Shown piece by piece: positions 52,393-62,582 of a DNA stretch of 64,000 nt. The DNA lies in assembly GCF_002000025.1 (NCBI RefSeq), contig NZ_MUZV01000011.1, forward strand, positions 1 to 64,000, given 5' to 3'. The notes below the pieces were generated by a model. That model did not search any database. It was not told the origin of the DNA and saw only the letters and a list, made by a program, of their open reading frames with translations. The number at the start of each line of letters is the position of its first letter. Position 1 is the stretch's first letter. The stretch is from Cognaticolwellia aestuarii (GTDB lineage: Bacteria; Pseudomonadota; Gammaproteobacteria; Enterobacterales; Alteromonadaceae). The translations under genes and the position numbers were made by a program.

Positions 52393-54297
52393 TTATGCTA
52401 CGTTGCTGGTTAAGTTTTGCGTTTGATTTTCGATGCTGTTTTTGCTTTTTGCCGGTTGATAATCAAGTGGCGCGGCAATAAGCAATTGGCGTATGGTGGC
52501 CTCATCTTCATTGTGCATAGCCGCCTTAAGTTGCGCTAAAATTTCAGCAACCTCGTTATAATGCAATGAACGTTCGTTGGCGGTTAAAATGCGTTGATGC
52601 TGAGTTTTCTTGGCATTATCGTCAATTAGTAGCTCTTCAAACAATTTTTCGCCAGGGCGTAAGCCGCTAAAGTTTATTGCAATATCACCGGTTATATTTG
52701 TTTCATCTTTAATGGTTAAGCCCATCAAATGCGTCATTTTATAAGCTAAGTCGATTATTTTTACTGGGTTGCCCATATCAAGTACAAAAACATCACCACC
52801 GGTGCCCATAGCGCCGGCTTGAATAACAAGCTGCGCGGCTTCAGGAATGGTCATAAAGTAGCGAATAATATCTGGGTGAGTAATGGTGATCGGGCCGCCA
52901 CGTTTAATTTGTTTTTTAAATAGCGGTACTACTGAGCCCGAGGAACCTAAAACATTACCAAAGCGCACCATAACAAAGCGGGTACTATGATCTTGCTTTG
53001 CTAAGCCTTGTAGTACTAACTCAGCTAAACGCTTAGTTGCGCCCATCACATTGGTGGGCCGCACGGCTTTGTCGGTTGAAATAAGCACGAAGGTTTCTAC
53101 TTTAGTGTTAATGGCGGCTTGGGCTATTTCATGGGTGCCAAAAACATTATTGGTTACGCCGGCAATAACATTGTTTTCTACCATAGGTACGTGCTTATAT
53201 GCTGCGGCATGATAAATCGTTTGAACGCCGTATTTGCGAAGAATATGGTTCATTAACATGCCGTTTTGTACATTGCCGATCAAAGGCTCAATGCTAAGCG
53301 GGTTAGCCGCTTCTTTTAAAATTTCACCAAGTTCCTGATGAATTTCATAAAGTTGCGCCTCGCTAACATCAAGCAGGATGAGTTTTTGTGGCTTGTTTAA
53401 TACTATTTGTCGGCAAAGTTCTTTACCGATAGAGCCACCTGCACCAGACACAAGTACAACTTTATCGCTAATATTAGCACTGAGCAATTCGGCTATTGGT
53501 TTTACGGGTTTACGACCAAGCAACTCATCAACCGACACTTCTCTTAATTCATCAATACTACGTTTGCCTGATACAATGTCAGACATATCGGGCACTATAA
53601 GTAATTCAAGTGCGTAAGGTTCAATATGCGCGACGATTTGCTTTAAGCGAATAGGATCAACTTGTGGGATGGCAATTAATACTTTGAATTGGCCATATTT
53701 CTTTACTAGCTGGTCTATTTTTTTATGGGAATAAATTTTTAACCCTAATACTCGACGATCAACATAACGTTTTTTTTCATCTATGAAGGCTAAAGGTTGA
53801 TATGTTCTGCCTTGTGACAAAGCATGCACAAGCTGCCTGCCAGCGCTACTTGCGCCATAAATTACTACGCCTTCACGCTCATCAAACCAACGTTTTTTGG
53901 ATACTAAACTGACTAACGTTCTCGCTCCAGCAATTTGCAGGCTGGCAAGCACCAGAAATACAATAGGGACAGATCTAGGTACGAAAGCATCGACCAAAAA
54001 ACTGGTTAAATAGAAAATTATACTGGCAATGATTAATAGTAACTGGATCTTAAGAAAAGCTTTGGCGTTGAAAAAACGCACGACAGAGTTATAAACATCA
54101 AAGCTGTAAAATAGTACTAGTGTTGAACTGACCACGGTAATAAATGCAATGTTTTCGTGCCAAGAGATTTCTACACTATCAACACCCAAGCGAATAATAT
54201 AAGCAAGATAAAAAGCAATACTCAGAGCAAGTAGGTCGTAAGCCAGTGCTAAAATTAACTTCACTGAACTTGGGATTAAATCAATACGTCTAACCAT
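52393..54297 (-). CDS. Membrane UDP-sugar 4,6-dehydratase (WbpM/PglF/CapD type)
   Basis: 634 aa. Four N-terminal membrane helices (about 12-34, 49-67, 82-104, 110-128), a first Rossmann-like domain (GVVIYGASSAGRQL at 143), then the short-chain dehydrogenase domain with GAGGSIG at 285-291. Catalytic TDK is at 408-410, with M418 and K422 in VMGATKRLAE, the WbpM-like SMK variant. Converts UDP-GlcNAc to a 4-keto-6-deoxy sugar. Last gene of the minus-strand pgl-like operon. Confidence 0.9.
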   Translation of the reverse strand: MVRRIDLIPSSVKLILALAYDLLALSIAFYLAYIIRLGVDSVEISWHENIAFITVVSSTLVLFYSFDVYNSVVRFFNAKAFLKIQLLLIIASIIFYLTSFLVDAFVPRSVPIVFLVLASLQIAGARTLVSLVSKKRWFDEREGVVIYGASSAGRQLVHALSQGRTYQPLAFIDEKKRYVDRRVLGLKIYSHKKIDQLVKKYGQFKVLIAIPQVDPIRLKQIVAHIEPYALELLIVPDMSDIVSGKRSIDELREVSVDELLGRKPVKPIAELLSANISDKVVLVSGAGGSIGKELCRQIVLNKPQKLILLDVSEAQLYEIHQELGEILKEAANPLSIEPLIGNVQNGMLMNHILRKYGVQTIYHAAAYKHVPMVENNVIAGVTNNVFGTHEIAQAAINTKVETFVLISTDKAVRPTNVMGATKRLAELVLQGLAKQDHSTRFVMVRFGNVLGSSGSVVPLFKKQIKRGGPITITHPDIIRYFMTIPEAAQLVIQAGAMGTGGDVFVLDMGNPVKIIDLAYKMTHLMGLTIKDETNITGDIAINFSGLRPGEKLFEELLIDDNAKKTQHQRILTANERSLHYNEVAEILAQLKAAMHNEDEATIRQLLIAAPLDYQPAKSKNSIENQTQNLTSNVA

Positions 54298-54434
54298 GTA
54301 AATGTACCTTACAACACGCCGTTTTAATGCAAAGCTGCAATAACGATCTTTGCTTAGTATTCTTGCAACATATTGTTACATTGTCATTATTTAATTACGC
54401 TATGCCAGTAAATAGTTTTATAAAAAACTCAGCT

Positions 54435-55616
54435 TTAGCGCTTGTTATCAACAATATCAAATGCTTGGCTTAGGGCTTGGCAAACCGTATTCATGTCGTT
54501 GTGAGTAAGTGTCGGGTGTACTAAAAACATCAGGCTTGTATTACCTAAGGTTTGCGCATTTTTCAACTCAACTTTAGGTCGTAAATTGGTTTTATCGAAA
54601 GCTTTTTCTTTATAAACCTCTGAGCAACTACCTGAATAACATGGAATATTGTGCTGGTGGATGATATCAATGATATCGTCTCGAGAGATAGTTGTAGGTA
54701 GTTTTTCAATATCGATGAAGACATAACACTTGTAATAAGCGTGGACGATATAATCAGGTACTGTTGGAACCACTAGCCACGGATATTGCCGACAAACTTG
54801 AAAAATTTTCTCTGCATTATCATTGCGTAGTTTAGTCCAATTAGCCATACGTTTAAGTTGAATGCGGCCAATCGCTGATTGCATTTCAGTTAGGCGCCAA
54901 TTAGTGCCAAAGCTTTCATGTAACCAACGATAACCTGGCGGGTGCTCTTGCTCATAGACAGCAGCATACGACTTGCCATGATCTTTATATGCCCAAGCTT
55001 TACGCCAAAGGCTTTCATCATTGGTGGTTAACATGCCGCCTTCACCGCCGGTGGTCATTATTTTATCTTGGCAAAAAGACCAAGCGCCGATATGACCAAT
55101 ACTGCCGACAGAACGGCCCTTATATTTAGTGCCATGTGCTTGTGCGCAATCTTCGATAACAAAAAGGTTTTCAGTTTTAGCTAGCGCCATGATGTCGTCC
55201 ATTTCACATGGCCAACCCGCTAAATGCACACAGATAATAGCTTTAGTTTTTTTTGTTAATACTGTTTTGATGGTGTTAGCACTGATATTTTGACTAGTCA
55301 GTTCGACATCAGCAAAAACAGGGGTGGCACCAGCATTGATAATGCTACTAATAGAAGCGATGAATGTTCTAGAGGTGACAATCACCTCATCGCCACAGCC
55401 AATATCTAGAGCATTTAGAGCTAAATCTAAAGCCAATGTGCCATTAGCCAGTGCAATGGCATATTGGCTGTCAGTGTAATTGGCAAACTCTTTTTCAAAA
55501 TCACGACCTTGTTGGCCGGTCCAGTAATTGACTTTATTCGATTGTAATACTTGGCTAACGGCGGATATTTCTTCTTCGCTAAAGCTTGGCCATGGAGAGA
55601 GTTGGGTATTAAGCAC
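54435..55616 (-). CDS. DegT/DnrJ/EryC1/StrS PLP aminotransferase (PglE-like)
   Basis: 393 aa sugar aminotransferase. The N-terminal WPSFSEEEISAVSQVLQSNK, VIVTSRTFIASISSIINAG, IEDCAQAHGTKYKGRSVGS and the PLP lysine in SFCQDKIMTTGGEGGML are typical. In PglE-type enzymes it puts an amino group on the 4-keto sugar made by the dehydratase. The next gene on the same strand encodes the matching acetyltransferase. Confidence 0.9.
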   Translation of the reverse strand: MLNTQLSPWPSFSEEEISAVSQVLQSNKVNYWTGQQGRDFEKEFANYTDSQYAIALANGTLALDLALNALDIGCGDEVIVTSRTFIASISSIINAGATPVFADVELTSQNISANTIKTVLTKKTKAIICVHLAGWPCEMDDIMALAKTENLFVIEDCAQAHGTKYKGRSVGSIGHIGAWSFCQDKIMTTGGEGGMLTTNDESLWRKAWAYKDHGKSYAAVYEQEHPPGYRWLHESFGTNWRLTEMQSAIGRIQLKRMANWTKLRNDNAEKIFQVCRQYPWLVVPTVPDYIVHAYYKCYVFIDIEKLPTTISRDDIIDIIHQHNIPCYSGSCSEVYKEKAFDKTNLRPKVELKNAQTLGNTSLMFLVHPTLTHNDMNTVCQALSQAFDIVDNKR

Positions 55617-55633
55617 GGGTGGTCCTGTAAATG

Positions 55634-56272
55634 TTAAGTAAGCGAGCGACTAGGTTGTGCGGGCACACCCAAGTAAAGTGTATTACTCTGGGTTGAGTGT
55701 GTTATCACAGCACCGGCACCTGATTGAGTATTTTCTGCAATAGTAATGTATTCAACGACTGAGCTACCAATACCTAACCAAGAGCGAGTGCCAACTTCGA
55801 CTCCTCCTGCGATATTAACACCTGGGGAAATATGACAATAAGCTTGAATATGACAGTCGTGATCTATCGTGGCAGCGGTATTAATTATGCAACCTTCTTC
55901 GATGCGGGCGCCAACATTAACGACGGCATTGGCAAAAATGACAACACCACGCGCTATTATCGACTTTGTGCTGATAAAAGCAGTGGGGTGGATGAGCGTA
56001 GCAATAGAGCTATTTGTGGCAAATAACTTTTTCAATAAGCTTTCACGTAGCGTGTTACTGCCTATCGCGACGATAAAATCAGCGTTATCAGTGTATTTAG
56101 TCCAATGCGCTATTGGTCCAACAATTGGCCAGTGGCTATTGTTTTTACGTGTTGAAAAGCAATCATCGAGAAAGATAATTTCATGATAAATTGCGATGCT
56201 TTCTGCACAATCTGCTACCACACGACCGTGACCACCAGCACCTATTATTACTAAGGTTTTATGTTTATTCAT
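55634..56272 (-). CDS. NeuD/PglD-type sugar O/N-acetyltransferase
   Basis: 212 aa. The Rossmann-like N-terminal domain begins LVIIGAGGHGRVVADCAESI; the C-terminal left-handed beta-helix has hexapeptide repeats (ARGVVIFANAVVNVGARIEEG, CIINTAATIDHDCHIQAYCH, VEVGTRSWLGIGSSVV). The catalytic His is likely in ATIDHDC. It fits PglD, which acetylates the 4-amino sugar to the diacetamido form. It overlaps the sugar-transferase gene by 4 bp. Confidence 0.9.
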   Translation of the reverse strand: MNKHKTLVIIGAGGHGRVVADCAESIAIYHEIIFLDDCFSTRKNNSHWPIVGPIAHWTKYTDNADFIVAIGSNTLRESLLKKLFATNSSIATLIHPTAFISTKSIIARGVVIFANAVVNVGARIEEGCIINTAATIDHDCHIQAYCHISPGVNIAGGVEVGTRSWLGIGSSVVEYITIAENTQSGAGAVITHSTQSNTLYLGVPAQPSRSLT

Positions 56273-56871
56273 TGTTGGCCTGTAAATTTGCTGATCGTGG
56301 CTTCGCCATCGGCGTTGATATCAGCTTGTGAAAACACTTTTTTAACGGTGAGCAAGATAATTTTTATATCTAACCAGAGTGATTGATGGTCTATGTACCA
56401 AACATCCAGTTTAAACTTATCTGGCCAACTAATGGCGTTACGTCCATTAACTTGTGCCCAACCAGTTATACCCGGCTTAGCATCATGCCTTCTTGCTTGT
56501 TGCTTGGAATATAAAGGCAAATATTCAACTAACAGTGGTCTAGGCCCCACCAAACTCATATCGCCTTTTAATACTGACCAGAGGCCAGGCAGTTCATCTA
56601 AACTTGAGTTTCTTAATTTTATACCGAAGTCGGTTAAGCGTTCGTTATCAGGCAATACATTACCATGTTCATCATGTGCATCGCGCATTGAGCGAAATTT
56701 TTGCATGGTAAATATTTTCCCATGCAAGCCGGGTCGCTGTTGGCTAAAAATAACCGGGGTGCCTAAATTTTTTGCTACTTTACGCGCGACGATAAAATAA
56801 ACTGGTGAGAGTACGAGCAGCGCGAGTGAAGCTGCCAAGATATCAATGGTACGTTTGATGAATTTATACAT
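56269..56871 (-). CDS. Undecaprenyl-phosphate sugar phosphotransferase (PglC/WcaJ type)
   Basis: 200 aa monotopic bacterial sugar transferase. One N-terminal helix (DILAASLALLVLSPVYFIVA), then the signature QQRPGLHGKIFTMQKFRSM, SLDELPGLWSVLKGDMSLVG and PGITGWAQVNGRNAISWPDK. Single-helix size matches PglC, which transfers the phosphosugar to undecaprenyl phosphate and starts repeat-unit assembly. First gene of the minus operon and divergent from the plus operon 125 bp away. Confidence 0.93.
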   Translation of the reverse strand: MYKFIKRTIDILAASLALLVLSPVYFIVARKVAKNLGTPVIFSQQRPGLHGKIFTMQKFRSMRDAHDEHGNVLPDNERLTDFGIKLRNSSLDELPGLWSVLKGDMSLVGPRPLLVEYLPLYSKQQARRHDAKPGITGWAQVNGRNAISWPDKFKLDVWYIDHQSLWLDIKIILLTVKKVFSQADINADGEATISKFTGQQ

Positions 56872-56996
56872 AATAAGTCGTTTGCATTCAGAAAACTGAA
56901 AGCTGTAGTTTCCGTTTTCGCTTTATTTTCCAATATAACAGGAGTAAATTGAACAATACAATAATAACAAATTGATTTTCATATCTAAGTCTTCAT

Positions 56997-57428
56997 ATGC
57001 ATGCTGTAGTTCGTCTTTATTACCTATCTCGTTGGTGTTATCTAAAAAAAATTCCTTTTTTACCTCAGTTGATTCATTACTTTATACGTATTGTTTTTGC
57101 TTGTGATGTCAAATATACCGCTGATATTGGGGAAAATGTTGGATTTTTTCATAATGGTTTGGGCGTTGTTATTCACAAGCACGCTAAAATTGGTGCCGGT
57201 ACTTGTTTATATCAGAATGTTACCATTGGTGGTAACGGTAAATCGGCCGTTGATAATGGTATTCCCGTGATAGGTAAAAATGTTTTTATTGGTGCTGGGG
57301 CTGTAATATTGGGTCCTGTGACAATAGGAGATAATGCCCGCATTGGAGCAAATTCTGTGGTGCTAAGTGACGTTGCAGCAAACACTACAGTCGTAGGTTC
57401 TCCGGCTAAGCCAATCGGCAAAGGTTAA
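56997..57428 (+). CDS. Serine acetyltransferase-like hexapeptide acetyltransferase
   Basis: 143 aa, much shorter than CysE, with a left-handed beta-helix (AKIGAGTCLYQNVTIGGNGK, GKNVFIGAGAVILGPVTIGD, ARIGANSVVLSDVAANTTVV). Small proteins of this type acetylate polysaccharide repeat units. It heads the plus-strand operon and ends six bases before the first glycosyltransferase gene. Confidence 0.85.
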   Translation: MHAVVRLYYLSRWCYLKKIPFLPQLIHYFIRIVFACDVKYTADIGENVGFFHNGLGVVIHKHAKIGAGTCLYQNVTIGGNGKSAVDNGIPVIGKNVFIGAGAVILGPVTIGDNARIGANSVVLSDVAANTTVVGSPAKPIGKG

Positions 57429-57434
57429 TATAAT

Positions 57435-58580
57435 ATGTTAAATGAGCCTATGCCGAAGCGTGTTCTGCACGTTTTTATGAACTTGAATCTTGGTGGTGCA
57501 GAAAGCCGTATCATGGATCTCTTTCGCACACAAAATAAGGATGTTCTAGTTAACGACTTTGTTATTATGACAAAAGAACATTGCTACTTTACGGATGAAG
57601 TCTTGGGTCGTGGTGGTGAAATTCATGTTATTGATAGTCCGCGTGAGGGCTTATTAAAAAATCTTTGGCAGTTGTATCGCTTATTGCGAAAAAAGCCCAA
57701 GTACACTGCTATTCATGCGCATACTTCCTACTATTCGGGTTTGTGTGTTTTTATTGCTTTTTTAGCGGGTATTTCAGCGCGAATACCCCATGCACGTAAT
57801 ACCAGTACTGGAGTGAACAATTTATCAACGCGAGTTATGTTGTCACTTGGTCGAGCATTATGTGCTATTTTTGCCACACATCGTTTTGCGATCTCAAAGG
57901 CTGCTGGACAGTTTTTATATGGCAGCGCTTCAAATGGCACAGTAGCTAATTTTGATGTGATTCCCAATGCTTTTGATTTTCACAGTATTAGACATCAGCA
58001 AAGCATTACTCAAGAAGATAAAATAAACTATCAGCTTGATCCTCAAGTACTTAATATTGTTTGTGTTGGTCGCTTTTATGCGGTTAAAAATCATCGTTTT
58101 TTATTAGATACCGTCCGTTGTTTAGCTAACCGCAGAAGTAACTTCTGTTTGCATTTAATTGGTGATGGTGAATTACATAGCGCCTTGCAGGAGCAGGTAC
58201 AGCGCTTAGGTTTAGCGGGTAAGGTGAGATTTTGGGGCAAAAGATCAGATGTTGCTCAGTTGTTGGCGCTATTTGATGTCATGGTGATGACATCGAATAG
58301 CGAAGGCTTGGGTGTTGCAGCTTTAGAAGCGCAAGCAGCTGGATTGCCATGTGTTCTGTCCACAGGTATTCCTGATGAAGCAGATATTGGTGTTGGCCTT
58401 TGCCAGTTTTTAGCGCTGAATGAAGGTCATGAAGTGTGGAGTGATGCAATAGAGCAGCAGTCCTTGGTCGACAGTGTTAATAAAGTGGATATTGACCTGC
58501 AATTTGAACAGCGTGGTTATTGCTTATCTACCACTCGCCAGCGTTATTTGGATGCTTATTTACACCATGAAAAAAATTAG
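57435..58580 (+). CDS. Glycosyltransferase family 4 protein
   Basis: 381 aa, GT-B fold. N-terminal VLHVFMNLNLGGAESRIMDL; C-terminal donor-binding domain with VCVGRFYAVKNHRFLLDTV, RFWGKRSDVAQLLALFDVMV and SNSEGLGVAALEAQAAGLPC (acid-base E in the EGLGVAALEA motif). Adds one sugar to the lipid-linked repeat unit. Its last 14 bases overlap the next gene. Confidence 0.9.
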   Translation: MLNEPMPKRVLHVFMNLNLGGAESRIMDLFRTQNKDVLVNDFVIMTKEHCYFTDEVLGRGGEIHVIDSPREGLLKNLWQLYRLLRKKPKYTAIHAHTSYYSGLCVFIAFLAGISARIPHARNTSTGVNNLSTRVMLSLGRALCAIFATHRFAISKAAGQFLYGSASNGTVANFDVIPNAFDFHSIRHQQSITQEDKINYQLDPQVLNIVCVGRFYAVKNHRFLLDTVRCLANRRSNFCLHLIGDGELHSALQEQVQRLGLAGKVRFWGKRSDVAQLLALFDVMVMTSNSEGLGVAALEAQAAGLPCVLSTGIPDEADIGVGLCQFLALNEGHEVWSDAIEQQSLVDSVNKVDIDLQFEQRGYCLSTTRQRYLDAYLHHEKN

Positions 58581-59667
58581 AATTTTACAGGTTATTCCAG
58601 CATTGACCTTAGGTGGTATTTCATCTGTAGTGATGAACTGGTTTAGAAGCTTAGACAGAAATAAGTATCAATTTGATTTTATAAGTTTTAATGATGGACC
58701 ATTACGGCAAGAAATTTTGGCCTTAGGCGGGAAAATCTATATTATTCCTACAATTAAACAGCGGCCTTTTGCGCATTTAAGAGCAATAAATAAAATACTG
58801 TCAAGCACGCCTCGTTATGATGTTGTGCATGTTCATAATAGCTTTAAAAATGGTGTGTTACTTTGGCTTGCGAAACGCAAAGGGATACCAGTACGAGTGT
58901 GTCACTCGCATACGAGTGGGGTTGAAAACAAATTTTTACTGCCTTTTATTGGTTTGCTTAAAAGTCTTGTTATTCGAGCGAGCAATGTGCATTTAGCCTG
59001 TGGTGAAAATGCGGGTAAATTTTTGTACGCTAAGCAGCCTTTTACTGTGCTCAATAATGCTATTTCTGTGCCGCGATATTTAGCAAAACTACACGATAAT
59101 CGCGAAATTAGGCAGCAATTTTCTCTACCCTTAGATAAAAAAATTGTGCTGCATGTTGGGCGCTTTTCTGTGGTGAAAAATCATCAATTTCTTTTACAGC
59201 TAGCACAACAAAAGCAGCTTGATTCATCGGTACACTTTGTTTGCGTGGGTGAAGGGCCGTTAAAAGATGACTTTGCTAGAAAAATACAAGCGGCAAACCA
59301 GCAGTCACGTTTTACCTTACTGTCAGCGACACCTAATATCCCCCAATTATTACAAGGTGCAGATGGTTTTATCATGCCGTCACTATTTGAAGGTATATCA
59401 GTAGCGCTATTAGAAGCGCAAGCTTCAGCTTTACCTTGTCTAATTTCCAATACAATAGCCAAAGAGTCAGATATGGGGCTGAAGCTTGTTTCATTCCTTG
59501 ATCTCGGTGATACAGCACCTTGGCTTGAGCAGTTAAATCACTTGTCAGTAGTAGATTTAACCGATGATGACATTAGTGCTGCTTTTCTTGAAAAAGGCTT
59601 TTCTACTGAGGGGGTTTTACGTCAGTTAACCGCGTTTTATCAGCCACGTGAATTTACATGTTCATAA
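58567..59667 (+). CDS. Glycosyltransferase family 4 protein
   Basis: 366 aa from the ATG at 58567; a longer frame would overlap the previous gene by over 100 bp. RILQVIPALTLGGISSVVMN begins the acceptor domain; VLHVGRFSVVKNHQFLLQL and LFEGISVALLEAQASALPCL are the donor-binding motifs. It is related to the previous protein, sharing the same C-terminal layout (SNxxxxESDxGL), suggesting an old duplication. Overlaps the polymerase gene by 10 bp. Confidence 0.9.
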   Translation: MKKIRILQVIPALTLGGISSVVMNWFRSLDRNKYQFDFISFNDGPLRQEILALGGKIYIIPTIKQRPFAHLRAINKILSSTPRYDVVHVHNSFKNGVLLWLAKRKGIPVRVCHSHTSGVENKFLLPFIGLLKSLVIRASNVHLACGENAGKFLYAKQPFTVLNNAISVPRYLAKLHDNREIRQQFSLPLDKKIVLHVGRFSVVKNHQFLLQLAQQKQLDSSVHFVCVGEGPLKDDFARKIQAANQQSRFTLLSATPNIPQLLQGADGFIMPSLFEGISVALLEAQASALPCLISNTIAKESDMGLKLVSFLDLGDTAPWLEQLNHLSVVDLTDDDISAAFLEKGFSTEGVLRQLTAFYQPREFTCS

Positions 59668-60983
59668 GTAAGTTAGCACGATCACTTAATGTCGAAGTGG
59701 CGCTTTGTGCATTGCTTATTATAGCCTACGCCATCACTTTTAGTGCGCCACTGTTATTATTAGTTGTATTAGCCGGTGTTGTTTGTGCCGCACTATTACC
59801 TTTTGGTCGTAGTATTCAATTAGCTTTTTTCTTATTGCCTTGTTCAGAGATCTTTACTCAATCACCTTACATTGCGATTTCTTTATTAACGTTTATTTTT
59901 TTAGCCATGTTCGGACGTTATTTATTAACTCATGTTTTTACCACGCAATTTTCCCAACCAGGATTATTGCTGATGCTGTTGGTTTTACTGTATGAGTTGA
60001 TGCATGTAATTTATAACCCTGTGATGGTGTCATCAAAAACAGTCCGTTGGGCTATATTCTTTGTTTTTACATCCTTGTTATTATTCGATAAAAACAAATA
60101 CTGTTCATTCTCTCAATTACGTTTTGCCTTGTTATGCGGCGTAATAGTTTCGACACTCTATGGCTTGTTACAGCAGTACTTTGCCCCGATAAGTATTTCA
60201 TCTATAAAGGTTATTAGTCGCTTTTCTGGCGGTGCTGGCGATCCCAATAATTTTGGTTTATTTTGTTTATTGCTGATATATTTTTATTTGCCAACCATAC
60301 CGCGTGAGAAAATCCCTCGTACTACATATGCAATAATTTTGTTGATGTTAGCATTTGGCGCTTTAACAGTTTCTCGCAGTTTTTTTATTGTCGCTACGCT
60401 GAGCTTAATGACATATTTTATTTTTTACTATCGCACTGCGTTAGGGGATATGTTTGTTCGCTTGTTAATTTCACTCAATGGCGTGCTAATTTTAATTGCT
60501 TTGTATTGGTTTAGCGGCGCATCGTTTATTGGTGAGCTAGCAATATTTACTCGTTTCAGTGGTGATAACCTATCGGACTTAACCGGCTCGCGCAGTGACA
60601 TTCTACAAGAATATGTTCGCTTGTTTTTTTCCTTACCTTATAGTTTTTTACTATTGGGCGCCGGTATTAATGGTTACTTAGGTTATTACAACTTTCATTT
60701 CTTGCAAGCAGGGTTGTTCCCTGAAGTTGTTGGTCCGCATAATACGTTGCTTGAAATTATGATCAGTTTCGGTTTAGTGGGTTTTATTTTGTTCTCGGCT
60801 TATCTTTACTTGGGCTTTAGAGCAGAACGAAACCGTACGGCTAGTCAGCATATATTTCGCTTGGCTTGGCTACCAATTATTGTCTTTACTTTATATTGCT
60901 TTAGTCTACAAAACTTAGGCAAATATGGTAGCTACTTTATTCTTATGTTAATTGTTTACAACACTTATAGAAAAGATTCTTAA
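59658..60983 (+). CDS. O-antigen polymerase/ligase-like membrane protein (Wzy/WaaL)
   Basis: 441 aa with about eleven membrane helices and one larger periplasmic loop around residues 300-370. That loop contains FTRFSGDNLSDLTGSRSDI and GAGINGYLGYYNFHF, then VGPHNTLLEIMISFGLVG, the pattern of the Wzy_C/O-antigen ligase family. Polymerase rather than ligase is suggested by its place between glycosyltransferases and a flippase. Immediately followed by the flippase gene. Confidence 0.82.
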   Translation: MFISKLARSLNVEVALCALLIIAYAITFSAPLLLLVVLAGVVCAALLPFGRSIQLAFFLLPCSEIFTQSPYIAISLLTFIFLAMFGRYLLTHVFTTQFSQPGLLLMLLVLLYELMHVIYNPVMVSSKTVRWAIFFVFTSLLLFDKNKYCSFSQLRFALLCGVIVSTLYGLLQQYFAPISISSIKVISRFSGGAGDPNNFGLFCLLLIYFYLPTIPREKIPRTTYAIILLMLAFGALTVSRSFFIVATLSLMTYFIFYYRTALGDMFVRLLISLNGVLILIALYWFSGASFIGELAIFTRFSGDNLSDLTGSRSDILQEYVRLFFSLPYSFLLLGAGINGYLGYYNFHFLQAGLFPEVVGPHNTLLEIMISFGLVGFILFSAYLYLGFRAERNRTASQHIFRLAWLPIIVFTLYCFSLQNLGKYGSYFILMLIVYNTYRKDS

Positions 60984-62495
60984 ATGACAAACTTAAGCCG
61001 CGAGAGGCGTAATGGTGTAATGCTAAGCTATTGCTCAATAGCCATTAGAAATATTGTCGCTTTGTTACTGATCCCATTTATTATTAACCACTTAGGGGTA
61101 AGTGATTATGGTATTTATAGCTTAGTTTCTGCTTTGGCAGGTTACTTGATTGTTCTAGAGTTTGGCTTGGCAAATACCACGATTCGTTTTTTATCTGTCT
61201 ATAAAGCCAATAATGATAAAGTAAAAGAAGCCGAATTTATCAGTAGTATTATTGTTATTTATGGAGCCTTAGCCTTATTTGTTGGGGGGGTAGGGTTAGT
61301 GGTTTGGTATAAATTACCTGATATTTTTTCTTACTCGCTTTCTGCGGCTGAAATTAGCCTACTTGAATCGGCATTTTTGGTGTTGTTGGTTAATGTTGTT
61401 ATTACGTTAATGAGTAATTCATTAACCGGGATTATTAGCAGCTATCAGCGCTTTCGTTTTCAAAAAACGACTGAAATTTTAGTTTTTATTACTCGTTGTA
61501 TTAGTGTTGTGGTGTGCTTAGAGTGGGGCTTTGGTGTACTGGCAATTGTCATTATTGATACCATCACCAATTTACTGCATAGCGCGATACGTTTTATTTA
61601 TATAAAGCGAAATATTGATATTTGTTTTCAGGCCAAACTTCCAGATAAAGCCACGTTGAAAGAAATTTTTGTTTATGCATCTTTTATCGCCTTAAACGTT
61701 ATTGTTAACCAAATAAACTGGCGAGTAGATAACTTGATCATTGGTACATTAACGAACAGTAAAACCTTAGGTATTTTTAATATTGGTAGTCAGTTAGTCT
61801 TTAGCTTTATTGCCTTTGCCAGCGCTATTTCTAATATATTTACTCCCAAAATTGTGCAAATGGTCAAGCAAAATGTTAGTCATGCGGTGTTGATGGCACA
61901 GCTTTGTTCCATTGGCCGATTTCAGATGATTGTTTTGGGTTATATATTCGTTATTTTTACTGTTTTTGGTGAACTATTTATTGATTTGTTTGTTGGTGCT
62001 GAGTTTTCAGAAGTATTTTTAGTGGCGTTAATTCCTATGGTGCCGTTTATTTTTGTTTTGGCGCAAACCTCAACTAATGCAGTCTTACAAGCATTAAATA
62101 AGCATAAAGTGCGTAGTTTATTGTTGCTGGGTACGGCGTTTGCCAATGTTGTTGTCTCAATTATCTTGGTAAAAAATATCGGCATGATAGGTGCTGTATG
62201 GGGCACTGCAATAGCGTTATTTGTTGGTGAATTGCTCTTGGTAAATATATACCTCTATCGCGAAGTAGGGCTAAATATGTTGCACTTTTATCAACAACTT
62301 TTACGCTATTCTATGCCTGTGATGCTGATCAGTATGCCCCTAGCATTTGTCTTTTTTAATTATCTACCTGCAACGTGGTTCGGGTTGATTTTGGGCTGTT
62401 TCTTTACGGGATTTATATATCTTGTACTTAGTTACTTTTTGAGTTTAATGCCGCTTGAGCGTCAAGGCGTTAAGCGTTTAATTTTTAGTAGATAA
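60984..62495 (+). CDS. Wzx-type oligosaccharide flippase
   Basis: 503 aa with about fourteen membrane helices. NGVMLSYCSIAIRNIVALLL and HLGVSDYGIYSLVSALAGY open the protein in the way typical of the polysaccharide transport family (MVF/MOP). Exports undecaprenyl-linked repeat units. The ATG follows the TAA of the polymerase gene with no gap. Confidence 0.88.
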   Translation: MTNLSRERRNGVMLSYCSIAIRNIVALLLIPFIINHLGVSDYGIYSLVSALAGYLIVLEFGLANTTIRFLSVYKANNDKVKEAEFISSIIVIYGALALFVGGVGLVVWYKLPDIFSYSLSAAEISLLESAFLVLLVNVVITLMSNSLTGIISSYQRFRFQKTTEILVFITRCISVVVCLEWGFGVLAIVIIDTITNLLHSAIRFIYIKRNIDICFQAKLPDKATLKEIFVYASFIALNVIVNQINWRVDNLIIGTLTNSKTLGIFNIGSQLVFSFIAFASAISNIFTPKIVQMVKQNVSHAVLMAQLCSIGRFQMIVLGYIFVIFTVFGELFIDLFVGAEFSEVFLVALIPMVPFIFVLAQTSTNAVLQALNKHKVRSLLLLGTAFANVVVSIILVKNIGMIGAVWGTAIALFVGELLLVNIYLYREVGLNMLHFYQQLLRYSMPVMLISMPLAFVFFNYLPATWFGLILGCFFTGFIYLVLSYFLSLMPLERQGVKRLIFSR

Positions 62496-62582
62496 CCGAC
62501 TGCTAGCGTGTAACAGTGTTTGATTTTTAACATGATAACCTGAGGCATATTTACTACGGTTTATCACAGTAAGGTGATGTTT